Positions 1-8,881 are shown, numbered from the stretch's first letter. The stretch: DNA of 64,000 nucleotides from Flavobacterium microcysteis (GCF_006385255.1 NZ_VFJE01000056.1:620001-684000); one strand, 5' to 3'. Numbers and translations: made by a program. Notes: generated by a model from the letters alone, not told the origin.

Positions 1-1
1 C

Positions 2-1801
2 ACTTTGCAACATGATACGACCTATGTTGATACTTCTCTAACGATACGGAAAGAATACAAGTTCAATTATTTAAGAAAAGATAATTTTGGACTACTGCCT
101 TTTTCTAACGAAGGACAAACTTTTAATACACTTGATTACGGTTATAATAAAGTCACGGCCTACCCGGGGTTTGGATTTGCAGGAAAACATTTTAACTATC
201 TTGAAGTAGACGATATAAAATACTATAATGTCGCCACGCCTATGACAGAACTTTATTTTAAGACTGTTATGGAACAAGGTCAGATGATTGATGCCTTTAT
301 TACTTTAAATACTTCAGAGAGACTTAATTTTTCGATTGGTTACAGAGGGTTGCGTTCCTTGGGGAAATATGTAAATCAGCTTTCGAGCAACGGGAATTTT
401 AAATTTATGACCAGCTATAATACCTCAAACGAAAGGTATTTCTTAAAAGCACATTTTACAGGACAGGATCTTACAAATGGCGAAAATGGTGGTATCGTAA
501 GCCTTGAAGATTTTGAAGGAGGTGATAGTGAATTTGATAATAGGGCAAGATTGGACGTGTACTTTTTAGATGCGACTTCTATTCTAAAAGGGAATCGTTA
601 TTTTGTAGACCATCATTTTAGAGTCAATGCCAACAAAAGTGCGAATAACCTTTATGTTGATCACCAGCTGAATTACGAAAATAAATTTTTTGAATATACA
701 CAGCCAACAGTTGTTACTACTATTACTACGCCGGCACAAGGAACTATCAGGCTGTCAAGATTTGGAGAGTCATACCGTTCAAGCAACATAAACGATAAGA
801 CCCGTTATAACAGGATGTATAATAAAGTAGGAGCGACTTATGAAAATAGCACTTTAGGTCAGTTCCAGTTTTTTATTGAAGATTTCAGATACAATTACTT
901 CTATAACCGTATAATTATACAGAGCCCGACTTATACAATTGGAAACCAATTGTCGGATGAATTTAATGTAGTGGGTGGGCAATATACCTATCAAAAAAAT
1001 AACTGGAACGGAAGGTTTTTGTTCTCAAGTTCAATTTCTGAACAAAAAGCATCTACATTGGATGCTAACTTATCCTATAAGTTTGATGAAAAGAATAATG
1101 TGCACTTCCAGTATCAAAATCTAAGTAAGGTGCCAGATCATATATTTAATCTTTTTCAAAGCAGTTATGTAGATTATAATTGGGCTAATAATTTTGAAAA
1201 TGAAAAGATAAATAGTCTCACCGTTAACGCAAACACCCAATGGGCAAACGCTTCGCTACAAGTGTCAAGTTTGAAGAATCATTTGTATTTTTTTAATGAA
1301 AGTACAACCCAAGATACATTAACAGTCAAGCCAGGCCAATATTCAAAGGCAATCAATTATCTGTCCTTGAAAGTCTCTAAAGAATTCAAGTTTAGAAAAT
1401 GGGCACTTGACAACACGGTTCTTTATCAAAAAGTTGATCAGGATAATGATATATTGAATGTTCCCCAATTAGTCACAAGAAATACACTTTATTATTCTAC
1501 GCATGTTTTCAAAAAAGCGATGTTTTTACAGACAGGTATAACATTCAGCTATTTCTCAAAATATTATGCAAACGACTACAATCCGGTTATTGGCGACTTT
1601 TACATACAGACCAAAAGAGAGGTTGGAGGTTTCCCAACGTTTGATTTTTTTGTAAATGCTAAGATTCGTAACACAAGAGTTTATCTAAAAGCAGAACATT
1701 TCAATTCCGGCTTTGGGGATAAAAACTATTATTCTGCACCTAATTATCCATACCGCGATTTTATCGTGCGTTTCGGATTGGTTTGGAACTTCTTCTCATA
1801 A
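2..1801 (+). CDS. putative outer-membrane beta-barrel porin, 5' end outside the window
   Basis: This frame is open from the left edge, so the true start and signal peptide lie upstream. The visible ~599 residues are rich in alternating aromatic and polar residues, with many Tyr/Asn/Phe strands and short turns. The protein ends in FIVRFGLVWNFFS, a terminal aromatic beta-strand typical of outer-membrane barrels. The pattern fits the putative porin family common in Bacteroidota, which is expected to form a channel in the outer membrane; the substrate cannot be told from sequence. No plug domain or TonB box is visible in this part, which argues against a SusC-type receptor. It ends about 125 bp before the cystathionine beta-synthase gene, which has its own candidate promoter element. 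Confidence 0.7.
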   Translation, partial: TLQHDTTYVDTSLTIRKEYKFNYLRKDNFGLLPFSNEGQTFNTLDYGYNKVTAYPGFGFAGKHFNYLEVDDIKYYNVATPMTELYFKTVMEQGQMIDAFITLNTSERLNFSIGYRGLRSLGKYVNQLSSNGNFKFMTSYNTSNERYFLKAHFTGQDLTNGENGGIVSLEDFEGGDSEFDNRARLDVYFLDATSILKGNRYFVDHHFRVNANKSANNLYVDHQLNYENKFFEYTQPTVVTTITTPAQGTIRLSRFGESYRSSNINDKTRYNRMYNKVGATYENSTLGQFQFFIEDFRYNYFYNRIIIQSPTYTIGNQLSDEFNVVGGQYTYQKNNWNGRFLFSSSISEQKASTLDANLSYKFDEKNNVHFQYQNLSKVPDHIFNLFQSSYVDYNWANNFENEKINSLTVNANTQWANASLQVSSLKNHLYFFNESTTQDTLTVKPGQYSKAINYLSLKVSKEFKFRKWALDNTVLYQKVDQDNDILNVPQLVTRNTLYYSTHVFKKAMFLQTGITFSYFSKYYANDYNPVIGDFYIQTKREVGGFPTFDFFVNAKIRNTRVYLKAEHFNSGFGDKNYYSAPNYPYRDFIVRFGLVWNFFS

Positions 1802-1894
1802 AATTTTATAGACAAACAGCTTATTTAGATTTCATACACAGAATGTGTGCTGTATAATTTATACTTCATAATTCGTAATTAATTTTGTAGTTCC

Positions 1895-1902
1895 TATCTT
1901 TG
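1895..1902 (+). promoter_or_regulatory. candidate -7 element upstream of cystathionine beta-synthase
   Basis: TATCTTTG matches the Bacteroidota -7 consensus TAnnTTTG and lies 24 bp before the start codon. No TTTG was found at the usual 19-21 bp distance upstream, so this is a half-match. A 17-bp AT-rich sequence at 1865-1881 just upstream recurs exactly at 8824-8840, before rpsU. Confidence 0.4.
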
Positions 1903-1926
1903 TAGCTTAAAAATCACAGATTATAA

Positions 1927-3288
1927 ATGAAATACGCAAATAATATACTAGAAACTATAGGAAACACGCCTTTAGTAAAACTAAACAAGGTCACCAAAGA
2001 AGTGGATGCTTTGGTTTTGGCAAAAGTTGAGACTTTCAATCCTGGTAACTCGGTTAAGGATAGAATGGCCGTAAAAATGATTGAAGACGCGGAAGCAGAC
2101 GGACGTCTAAAACCGGGAGGAACTATCATTGAAGGTACATCTGGAAATACTGGAATGGGATTGGCTTTGGGTGCTATTGTTAAAGGGTATAAACTGATTT
2201 GCGTAATTTCAGATAAGCAATCTAAAGAAAAAATGGATATTCTTCGTGCTGTAGGCGCAAGAGTAGTCGTTTGCCCAACAGATGTTGAGCCAACAGATCC
2301 ACGTTCTTACTATTCTGTTTCTAAAAGACTAGCTGAAGAAACGCCAAATTCTTGGTATGTTAACCAGTACGATAACCCGTCCAACTCATTAGCGCATTAT
2401 GAGCAAACAGGTCCGGAAATTTGGGAACAGACAGAAGGTAAAATTACTCATTTTGTTGTGGGAGTAGGAACAGGTGGAACAATCTCAGGAGTTGCAAAAT
2501 TCCTGAAAGAAAAAAATCCTAATATCAAGATATGGGGAGTTGATACCTATGGTTCAGTATTTAAAAAATATCATGAAACCGGAATTTTTGATGAGAATGA
2601 AATCTATTCCTATATCACAGAAGGAATTGGTGAGGACATCCTTCCAAAGAATGTTGATTTTTCATTAATTGATGGTTTCACAAAAGTAACCGACAAAGAT
2701 GCTGCAGTTTATACTAGAAAAATTGCTTTGGAAGAAGGGATATTTGTAGGTAACTCTGCCGGATCAGCTATAAAAGGAGTTTTGCAGTTAAAAGAGCACT
2801 TCAAGCCTGAAGATGTTGTTGTAGTTCTTTTCCATGATTCAGGAAGTCGTTATGTAGGCAAAATGTTCAACGATGACTGGATGCGTGAAAGAGGATTTCT
2901 TGATGAAGAAATTACAAAAGCAGAAGATGTAATCAAAGATCATATTGATAAGCCGCTTGTGGTAGTACGTACAGAAGAATTGGTTTCTCATGCCATTGAA
3001 AGAATGCGTAAATATAAAATTTCACAAATCCCTGTAATCGATATCAATGGTTTTGTAGGATCGGTTGATGAGACTGATTTATTCCAAAGCTATGTTTCAG
3101 ATAAAAATGTAGCCGATAAGCCGATTAAAGATGTAATGGGTAAACCTTATCCAATTGTAAAATTGGGAACTTCAATTGAAGAAGTTTCTAAATTGTTCAG
3201 TAAAGACAATCAAGCTGTATTGGTTGATTTAGGTAACGGAAAACATCACATTATCACCAAATATGATATCATCGGTTCTATAAAATAA
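1927..3288 (+). CDS. cystathionine beta-synthase-type PLP enzyme with C-terminal CBS pair
   Basis: This 453-residue protein has the fold-type II PLP core followed by two CBS motifs. The PLP-binding Lys44 sits in NPGNSVKDR, the substrate loop is EGTSGNTG, and the phosphate loop is GVGTGGTISG. The region around QYDNPSNSLAHYEQT and the HDSGSRYVGK segment resemble true cystathionine beta-synthases more than O-acetylserine sulfhydrylases. The tail (about residues 335-453) is a CBS-domain pair, which in eukaryotic enzymes binds regulatory adenosyl ligands. The likely reaction is serine plus homocysteine (or a related sulfur donor) to cystathionine in the cytosol, as part of transsulfuration. It stands alone, followed by a strong terminator shared with the convergent neighbour. 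Cysteine synthase activity cannot be excluded. Confidence 0.88.
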   Translation: MKYANNILETIGNTPLVKLNKVTKEVDALVLAKVETFNPGNSVKDRMAVKMIEDAEADGRLKPGGTIIEGTSGNTGMGLALGAIVKGYKLICVISDKQSKEKMDILRAVGARVVVCPTDVEPTDPRSYYSVSKRLAEETPNSWYVNQYDNPSNSLAHYEQTGPEIWEQTEGKITHFVVGVGTGGTISGVAKFLKEKNPNIKIWGVDTYGSVFKKYHETGIFDENEIYSYITEGIGEDILPKNVDFSLIDGFTKVTDKDAAVYTRKIALEEGIFVGNSAGSAIKGVLQLKEHFKPEDVVVVLFHDSGSRYVGKMFNDDWMRERGFLDEEITKAEDVIKDHIDKPLVVVRTEELVSHAIERMRKYKISQIPVIDINGFVGSVDETDLFQSYVSDKNVADKPIKDVMGKPYPIVKLGTSIEEVSKLFSKDNQAVLVDLGNGKHHIITKYDIIGSIK

Positions 3289-3308
3289 TACTTTAGATAA
3301 ATAAAAAA

Positions 3309-3335
3309 AGCCTAACATTTCTGTTAGGCTTTTTT
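3309..3335. terminator. bidirectional intrinsic terminator
   Basis: A 9-bp perfect stem AGCCTAACA/TGTTAGGCT with a TTTC loop is flanked by an A-run on the left and a T-run on the right. It lies between two convergent genes and can serve both. Confidence 0.9.
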
Positions 3336-3350
3336 ATTGAAAACAGTCTT

Positions 3351-5024
3351 TTAATCTCCAATTAAAACACCAGAAATATTCCAGGAGCTAAAACCTCCGC
3401 CTTCATTAGGGCCTTGTGGGATTTTTACCTGAATAGTATGTTTCCCTGCTTTAAGATCGCCTAAATCAATAAGCATGGGATTAGTAACGGTTCCCGGACA
3501 CCAATTGGAACGGCTATAATCAGAAGACGATAAGCCATTGTTGAAATTGCCAGAAGCCGGATTGAAAAGACGATAAGAACCGCAGTCCATTCGCCAAGGC
3601 ATAAAGCTAAAAGCTTCTTTTTCGTCTAAAAGAATCGTGTTCTTCTTCGGGACAAACTCATCTCCATTTTCCCATCCACCATGTCCGGTTGTAATGTAGC
3701 GTAGCTTGGCATTTTTTATGTCTTTTTCCAATGTGAAATTTACCACAAGTCCTTTCTCATTATTAAACATTGTTGCATATTCTTGTCCGGCCATTTCCAT
3801 AATGTTGGTCGTATTGAAAAGAGGCAGCACAAATGTGTCTTTAGGCTGCTGTTTTTCTTCTCCATGAATTGTGATGTTCATGCTTATTTTGTGTCCGCCT
3901 TTGTCATAATTTCCAATAAATGTTCCTATGTAAACCTCCTGATTGCTTAAAGCTGAAGATAGTTCCGAAATGTCCTGGCGGTAAGGCACGCTTTCATGCC
4001 AAGTTTTGTCTTTTAACTGTATATGTCCATATTGTTTAATACCGAAAGGAGTAAAGAAACGCATCAATTCTAACAGTGGAGAAAATTCATCTGTTTTTAT
4101 TACGCCCTGATAGTGTTTCCCATTTCCGTTTTCATATATAGGAAGTGTTTTAGCTCCGTTTTTTAGTCCATCCATAAAAGTGAATTTTTCGTTGGCAGGA
4201 ATGGCGAAAACGGTTCCGGTTCTGTCATAAGCATCTCCATTAGATTGTTCTTGCAAGTCAACAAAAACCTGACTACCTGATTTGATTTCAGGGAATTTGA
4301 TTTTTTTCAGGATAATTGTTCCGTTGGCAAATCTGAGAATGCTGTCGTTTGATTTTGATGCATCGGAAAAATTGATAATCTCGTCTTCAAAAACAGGAAT
4401 TGTAGTAAAGCGGCTCTTCCAGAGCAGGTCTCTGTAGGTTAAAGCATCGGTAGCAGAAAAATTAAATTTTAACGACGATAGGTTGCTCGGGATGGATTTT
4501 ATTTTTTCAACTTTAGTGGCCGTGATGATATAATTGTTGTTACGATTCATTTCGAGTACCAGTCCTAATTTCTGACCTAAAACGCTAGGTGCGCCTTTAA
4601 TGTTCAGGTCGTTTGTGAACCACAACTCTATAGTGTTGGAATTGATAATGGTTTTAGCCTTTTTGCATTTATATCCTAAAATAGAACGGGTTTCATTTCC
4701 AATCTCAAAAGTTTGTTTTCCTAATGAAAGGCTATCAATAGTAAAGATTTTTCTTGTAGCTGAAAGATTGGCCACCTGAATGACACTATTGGAATTTGGA
4801 GTAATAAGAGTCTCTTCAAAAGGATACTCAGCCTTGCCTGTGATATTGTTTACCGAGGTAATAACGGCCTCGTTGGTATCAGAAAAAACTAAAACAGGAT
4901 CCTGGCCTTCAACGGTTTTTCCGTTAGAACTTCTGGAATAGGTTATTTTATAAGCTTTGCTGTTTTTTTGAGCTGAAGAAGCAATCGTGAAAAAAGCAAA
5001 AACGATTAAGAAGCAGTATTTCAT
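3351..5024 (-). CDS. secreted GLPGLI/PNGase F fusion protein
   Basis: This 557-residue protein has a signal peptide (MKYCFLIVFAFFTIASSAQ). Residues ~20-170 resemble GLPGLI-type secreted proteins (ILGYKCKKA, then an IELWFT strand). The rest resembles peptide-N-glycosidase F: N-terminal domain around YDRTGTVF, C-terminal domain with GHGGWENGDEF and a CG...NPASGNF...WCPGTVTNP block. From remembered PNGase F sequence, catalytic Asp60 aligns with Asp267 and Glu206 with Glu456, while Glu118 has no obvious counterpart. The family removes asparagine-linked glycans by cleaving the glycosylamine bond. Here it would act in the periplasm or outside the cell on glycoproteins. No T9SS tail is visible, since the protein ends in the PNGase-like domain. 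It is monocistronic. Activity is inferred, not shown. Confidence 0.78.
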   Translation of the reverse strand: MKYCFLIVFAFFTIASSAQKNSKAYKITYSRSSNGKTVEGQDPVLVFSDTNEAVITSVNNITGKAEYPFEETLITPNSNSVIQVANLSATRKIFTIDSLSLGKQTFEIGNETRSILGYKCKKAKTIINSNTIELWFTNDLNIKGAPSVLGQKLGLVLEMNRNNNYIITATKVEKIKSIPSNLSSLKFNFSATDALTYRDLLWKSRFTTIPVFEDEIINFSDASKSNDSILRFANGTIILKKIKFPEIKSGSQVFVDLQEQSNGDAYDRTGTVFAIPANEKFTFMDGLKNGAKTLPIYENGNGKHYQGVIKTDEFSPLLELMRFFTPFGIKQYGHIQLKDKTWHESVPYRQDISELSSALSNQEVYIGTFIGNYDKGGHKISMNITIHGEEKQQPKDTFVLPLFNTTNIMEMAGQEYATMFNNEKGLVVNFTLEKDIKNAKLRYITTGHGGWENGDEFVPKKNTILLDEKEAFSFMPWRMDCGSYRLFNPASGNFNNGLSSSDYSRSNWCPGTVTNPMLIDLGDLKAGKHTIQVKIPQGPNEGGGFSSWNISGVLIGD

Positions 5025-5044
5025 GGTTCATATAGTTAGTATCG

Positions 5045-5052
5045 CAAAGATA
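5045..5052 (-). promoter_or_regulatory. candidate -7 element for the PNGase F-like gene
   Basis: On the minus strand this reads TATCTTTG (TAnnTTTG) about 20 bp before the start codon. No well-spaced -33 TTTG was found. Confidence 0.35.
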
Positions 5053-5134
5053 GATTTGTTTGTTAGATAATATTTGCTACATTAGTTAATCTTTTGAATG
5101 ATATACGCCTAATACTGATTTAAAATCCATATAG

Positions 5135-6403
5135 ATGAGAGAAGATTTTCTGCATTTTCTCTGGCAGTTCAAAAAGTTTGATCTTGCCAGATTACAAACT
5201 ACCAAAGGAGAGAAATTAACAATTGTTAGTTCGGGTCTCTACCTTCAAAAAGCCGGTCCGGATTTTTTTAATGCCCAAATTATCATAGGAACCCAGAAAT
5301 GGGCTGGGAATGTTGAAATACATTGTCGGTCGTCAGATTGGTATTTGCATAGCCATGAAACCAATCCCAATTATGACAATGTAATCCTTCATGTGGTTTG
5401 GGAACACGACACCGAGGTTTTTAGGAAAGACAATACGGAACTTGCCGTTCTGGAACTCAGCAACTATGTCCCGAAAAAAATGCTGGAAAATTACCAGTCG
5501 CTAATGTTGGATAAGACTTGGCTTTTTTGCGAAAAACAAATTGCTTCAGTAGATGGTTTTGTGCTGGATAATTGGAAAGAGCGGCTGTTTTTTGAACGCC
5601 TTGAGAAAAAATCCCTATTGATATGGAAAACATTCTCAGAAACCTTAAATGATTGGGAAGCTTTATTGTTCTGTCTTTTGGCAAAAAACTTCGGGTTAAA
5701 CAGCAATGGAGAAACCTTCTTAAAGATAGCGCTTTCTATTCCTTTTCAGAAAATAAGAAAAGAAAGTTTTGAAGTCAGAAATTTGGAAGCTTTGTTTTAC
5801 GGTAGAGCCGGATTACTTGATAATGAAAACGAAGATGTTTATTTTCTGGATTTGAAAGAACGATGGGACTATTTAAGACATAAGCATCTTTTGAAAAAAA
5901 TATACCTGGACCCAGTGCAGTTTTTTAGACTTCGTCCCAGTAATTTTCCAACTATACGACTTTCGCAATTGGCTAATCTCTATCATTCAAGGCCAGGTTT
6001 GTTTTCAGAAGTAATAGAAAGCAAGTCGCTTGCCGAATTTTACAAACTCTTTAATGTGTCGGCTTCTGACTATTGGAGCGACCATTATCAATTTGATAGG
6101 CAAAGCCGAAAAAAAGAGAAGAAACTTACGAACGTCTTTATTGATTTATTGCTTATCAATACTGTTGTTCCGCTAAAATTTGCCCATGCAGCATATCTCG
6201 GGAATGATATTTCAGAGGAAATCGTGCAATTGCTTAGGGAAATTTCGGCAGAGAAAAATATAATTATTGATAAGTTTCAAGATTTTGGAATTACTGTAAA
6301 CAATGCTTATGAAACACAAGCTTTGTTACAACTCAAAAATGAATATTGCAACAAGAAACGTTGTTTGGAATGTGGGATAGGGATGGAGCTGATGAAAAGC
6401 TGA
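5135..6403 (+). CDS. DUF2851 family protein
   Basis: This 422-residue soluble protein has the family hallmarks near its N terminus: AGPDFFNAQI, WAGNVEIH, SSDWYLHSH and NVILHVVWEHD. The last 18 residues carry a cysteine cluster, C405-x4-C410-x2-C413, that could bind metal. The family is widespread in Bacteroidota and has no established function; the motif layout and Cys cluster hint at nucleic-acid work, but that is speculation. The gene is divergent from the PNGase F-like gene. It is followed after 59 bp by a short PspC-like gene and an HhH protein on the same strand, an arrangement I recall from other flavobacteria. Confidence 0.85.
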   Translation: MREDFLHFLWQFKKFDLARLQTTKGEKLTIVSSGLYLQKAGPDFFNAQIIIGTQKWAGNVEIHCRSSDWYLHSHETNPNYDNVILHVVWEHDTEVFRKDNTELAVLELSNYVPKKMLENYQSLMLDKTWLFCEKQIASVDGFVLDNWKERLFFERLEKKSLLIWKTFSETLNDWEALLFCLLAKNFGLNSNGETFLKIALSIPFQKIRKESFEVRNLEALFYGRAGLLDNENEDVYFLDLKERWDYLRHKHLLKKIYLDPVQFFRLRPSNFPTIRLSQLANLYHSRPGLFSEVIESKSLAEFYKLFNVSASDYWSDHYQFDRQSRKKEKKLTNVFIDLLLINTVVPLKFAHAAYLGNDISEEIVQLLREISAEKNIIIDKFQDFGITVNNAYETQALLQLKNEYCNKKRCLECGIGMELMKS

Positions 6404-6434
6404 AAAATAATAAGTGCGGAAAAATAGAAATGCT

Positions 6435-6442
6435 TACTTTTG
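6435..6442 (+). promoter_or_regulatory. candidate -7 element before the PspC-like gene
   Basis: TACTTTTG matches TAnnTTTG, 20 bp before the next start codon. No matching -33 element was found at the expected spacing. Confidence 0.3.
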
Positions 6443-6462
6443 AACTTTAGATATCAAATAAT

Positions 6463-6690
6463 ATGTCGTTTATAACAAACATCAGGCACTTTTTTGAAAA
6501 GCATGGCTTTGAAGTTTCTTCCCGTCTGGCAGACAGATTAGGAATGAGGGCTTCGAGTGTCCGGTTGTTTTTTATCTATATTTCCTTCTTTACCGTAGGT
6601 CTCTGGTTTGGAGTCTATCTCACACTCGCTTTTCTGGTCAGGCTAAAAGACCTGGTCTATACGAAACGAAGCTCCGTTTTTGATTTGTAG
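6463..6690 (+). CDS. short PspC-domain membrane protein
   Basis: This 75-residue protein has an N-terminal amphipathic part, a motif RLADRLGMRASSVRLFFIY typical of PspC domains, and one hydrophobic span (about residues 40-62). It ends in a short basic tail. PspC proteins sit in the inner membrane and in enterobacteria take part in the phage-shock envelope stress response. This is a stand-alone minimal version with no PspA, PspB or PspF nearby. It lies between DUF2851 and an HhH membrane protein in one direction, with gaps of 59 and 48 bp. Its role is unknown. Confidence 0.75.
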   Translation: MSFITNIRHFFEKHGFEVSSRLADRLGMRASSVRLFFIYISFFTVGLWFGVYLTLAFLVRLKDLVYTKRSSVFDL

Positions 6691-6738
6691 TTTTACTATC
6701 CTGCCTTTTTCCTTTTCTACGCCACTTAAATTTTTTAC

Positions 6739-7605
6739 ATGCCAACAAACAAGTCTTTCTTTAAGTTTGATTCCAGACAGCGTACCGGTATTTTTGTACT
6801 GCTTTTTATTATATTGGCAATACAGTTGGGCAGTTACTGTATCGACGTAACTATTAAGGAAGATAATTCCCCCGAAAAACAGCAGTGGCTTTCCCTGCAA
6901 TCAGAAATAGATTCCCTTAAAATTGCAAAAACGGCCAAGCCGGTAATGTATCCTTTTAATCCCAATTTCATTACCGACTATAAAGGCTATAAGCTAGGAA
7001 TGTCTACAGCTGAAATCGACAGGCTTCTTGAATTCAGAAAGGCGAACAAATATGTAAACTCTGTACAAGAGTTTCAGGCAGTAACAAAAATATCCGATTC
7101 ATTATTACAGGTCATGTCTCCCTATTTTAAATTTCCGGATTGGGTTAAAAATAAGAAAAATGATATTGTTTATGAGAACCAGCAACCGTTCAAAAAAGCG
7201 AAAATAGTGCTTATTGATATCAACAAAGCCAGTCAAGAAGATTTGATGAAAATATACGGTATCGGACCAGGATTGTCTGAACGAATATTAAAACAAAAAG
7301 AACAGTTTGGAGCCTTTGTCAGCATGGAACAGATGGCTGATGTATGGGGATTGTCGCCAGAAGTTATTGAAAAGCTCAATACGCAGTTTTATGTAGGATC
7401 AACACCTGAGGTCAAAAAAATAAAGATAAATGATGCGTCTATGAAAGAACTGTCTCATTTTCCGTATTTTAGATATCCACTCAATAGGGAAATAGTAACT
7501 TACAGAAGCATGAATAATGGGGTTTTAAGCATTGAGGATTTAACAAAAGTTAAGGGATTTCCTGTTGAAAAAATAAAAATAATTGCTTTATATTTGGAAT
7601 TCTAA
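6739..7605 (+). CDS. membrane-anchored helix-hairpin-helix (ComEA-like) protein
   Basis: This 288-residue protein has an N-terminal transmembrane anchor (about residues 15-35, FVLLFIILAIQLGSYCI) and then a soluble part with three helix-hairpin-helix-type repeats. The clearest is INKASQEDLMKIYGIGPGLSERI in the middle (key residues Asn, Leu, GIGP, Ile). The last, INDASMKELSHFPYFRYPL, is degenerate and lacks the GIG hairpin. HhH motifs of this type bind DNA without sequence preference. In ComEA they capture DNA outside the inner membrane during uptake. The anchor and layout suggest a periplasmic DNA-binding role; no other competence gene is in view. The stop lies 34 bp before the acyl-CoA dehydrogenase start. 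Confidence 0.75.
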   Translation: MPTNKSFFKFDSRQRTGIFVLLFIILAIQLGSYCIDVTIKEDNSPEKQQWLSLQSEIDSLKIAKTAKPVMYPFNPNFITDYKGYKLGMSTAEIDRLLEFRKANKYVNSVQEFQAVTKISDSLLQVMSPYFKFPDWVKNKKNDIVYENQQPFKKAKIVLIDINKASQEDLMKIYGIGPGLSERILKQKEQFGAFVSMEQMADVWGLSPEVIEKLNTQFYVGSTPEVKKIKINDASMKELSHFPYFRYPLNREIVTYRSMNNGVLSIEDLTKVKGFPVEKIKIIALYLEF

Positions 7606-7639
7606 AAAATATGACATAAAAATACCCTTAATTATAAAT

Positions 7640-8809
7640 ATGAATTCAATATATTTTACTGAAGAACACGAACTGTTTAGAAAGAGTCTGCAGGATTTTT
7701 TACAAAAAGAAGTAGTCCCGCATATTGAAAAATGGGAAAAAACAGGAACAATCGAGCGTTTCATTTGGAAAAAATTTGGTGAAATGGGATTCTTCGGAAT
7801 CAATTATCCTGAAGCTTATGGAGGGATGAACCTGGATTTGTTCTATACGGTAGTCTTTTTAGAGGAGCTTCAAAAAATTAAATCATCTGGTTTTGCGGCG
7901 GCAATGTGGGCTCATGCTTATTTGGCAATGACACATTTAAATGCAGAAGGAGATGAGAGAATTAAACAAGACTATTTAGCGCCAAGTATTTCAGGAGACA
8001 AAATTGGGGCGTTGTGTATTACAGAACCTTTTGGCGGAAGTGATGTTGCAGGAATGCGTACAACGGCAGTTAAGCAAGGCAATAAATACATCATTAACGG
8101 TTCAAAAACTTTTATTACAAATGGTGTTTATGCAGATTATTACGTGGTTGCGGCTAAAACAAATCCGGAATCTGGTAATAAAGGTATAAGCATGTTTTTG
8201 ATAGATGCAAATCTAAAAGGAATAGCGGCTACAAAATTGGATAAATTAGGATGGAGAGCTTCAGATACTGCTGAAATTTCATTTGATAATGTTGAGATCC
8301 CTGAAGAGAATTTAATGGGTGAAGAAGGGAAAGGATTTCCTTATATCATGCAGCATTTTGCGCTAGAACGCTTAATCATGGCAATTAATGCTCATGCTAG
8401 AGCAGAGTATGCTATTGAATATACCATAGGCTATATGTCAGAACGTGAAGCATTCGGAAAAACAATAGACAAATTCCAGGCATTACGACACACTATTGTT
8501 GAACATGCAACAGATGTGGAGCACTGTAAAATATTTAACTATTCAACAGTTGCCAGGTTAAACCAAAAAGAATATGTGGTGAAAGAAGCTTCGATGGCGA
8601 AATTAAAATCGACCAAAGTGGCTGATGAAACCATTTATAGCTGTCTGCAGATGCTAGGTGGTTATGGTTATATGGAAGAATATCCTTTAGCACGTTTACT
8701 AAGAGATAGCCGTTTAGGGCCAATCGGAGGAGGTACGTCTGAAATTTTGAAGGAAATTTTATCGAAAATAATAATTGACAAGCAGAATTATAAGCCTGCT
8801 GTAAAATAA
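7640..8809 (+). CDS. acyl-CoA dehydrogenase
   Basis: This 389-residue FAD flavoprotein should oxidise acyl-CoA to trans-2-enoyl-CoA in fatty-acid or branched-chain breakdown. The FAD/substrate segment CITEPFGGSDVAGM, the SKTFITNG strand and the C-terminal QMLGGYGYMEEYPLARLLRD are all present. The usual catalytic Glu of short- and medium-chain enzymes (in EGTSE) is Gly364 here (GGGTSE). A Glu243 in the LERLIMA helix stands where long-chain and isovaleryl-CoA dehydrogenases keep their base. I chose the ATG at 7640 because upstream codons overlap the preceding gene and the family begins near IYFTEEHELFRKSL. The exact substrate is unknown; the glutaryl-CoA dehydrogenase branch is less likely. Confidence 0.88.
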   Translation: MNSIYFTEEHELFRKSLQDFLQKEVVPHIEKWEKTGTIERFIWKKFGEMGFFGINYPEAYGGMNLDLFYTVVFLEELQKIKSSGFAAAMWAHAYLAMTHLNAEGDERIKQDYLAPSISGDKIGALCITEPFGGSDVAGMRTTAVKQGNKYIINGSKTFITNGVYADYYVVAAKTNPESGNKGISMFLIDANLKGIAATKLDKLGWRASDTAEISFDNVEIPEENLMGEEGKGFPYIMQHFALERLIMAINAHARAEYAIEYTIGYMSEREAFGKTIDKFQALRHTIVEHATDVEHCKIFNYSTVARLNQKEYVVKEASMAKLKSTKVADETIYSCLQMLGGYGYMEEYPLARLLRDSRLGPIGGGTSEILKEILSKIIIDKQNYKPAVK

Positions 8810-8814
8810 TTTGC

Positions 8815-8840
8815 AATTCATAATTCATAATTCGTAATTA
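8815..8840. repeat. heptad AT-rich repeat (AATTCAT/AATTCGT)
   Basis: Three near-identical 7-bp units (AATTCAT, AATTCAT, AATTCGT) are followed by a partial unit. The last 17 bp are identical to 1865-1881, upstream of the cystathionine beta-synthase gene. This looks like a small dispersed intergenic repeat rather than a gene-specific operator. Confidence 0.6.
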
Positions 8841-8845
8841 TTTTA

Positions 8846-8853
8846 TAAGTTTG
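8846..8853 (+). promoter_or_regulatory. candidate -7 element of rpsU
   Basis: TAAGTTTG fits TAnnTTTG and would start transcription near 8858-8862, giving an rpsU leader of only about 20-25 nt that begins just before the Shine-Dalgarno sequence. No TTTG lies at the usual -33 spacing. Confidence 0.45.
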
Positions 8854-8866
8854 CACCCTTAACGAG

Positions 8867-8874
8867 AGGAGGTG
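8867..8874 (+). promoter_or_regulatory. strong Shine-Dalgarno sequence of rpsU
   Basis: AGGAGGTG is an 8-nt perfect complement to the CACCUCCU anti-Shine-Dalgarno core of 16S rRNA, 7 nt before the ATG. None of the other starts examined in this window has a comparable match, as expected for Bacteroidota. The exception sits on the gene for bS21, the protein that helps hide the anti-Shine-Dalgarno in these ribosomes. It therefore fits autogenous control of rpsU. Confidence 0.85.
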
Positions 8875-8881
8875 TCACATT

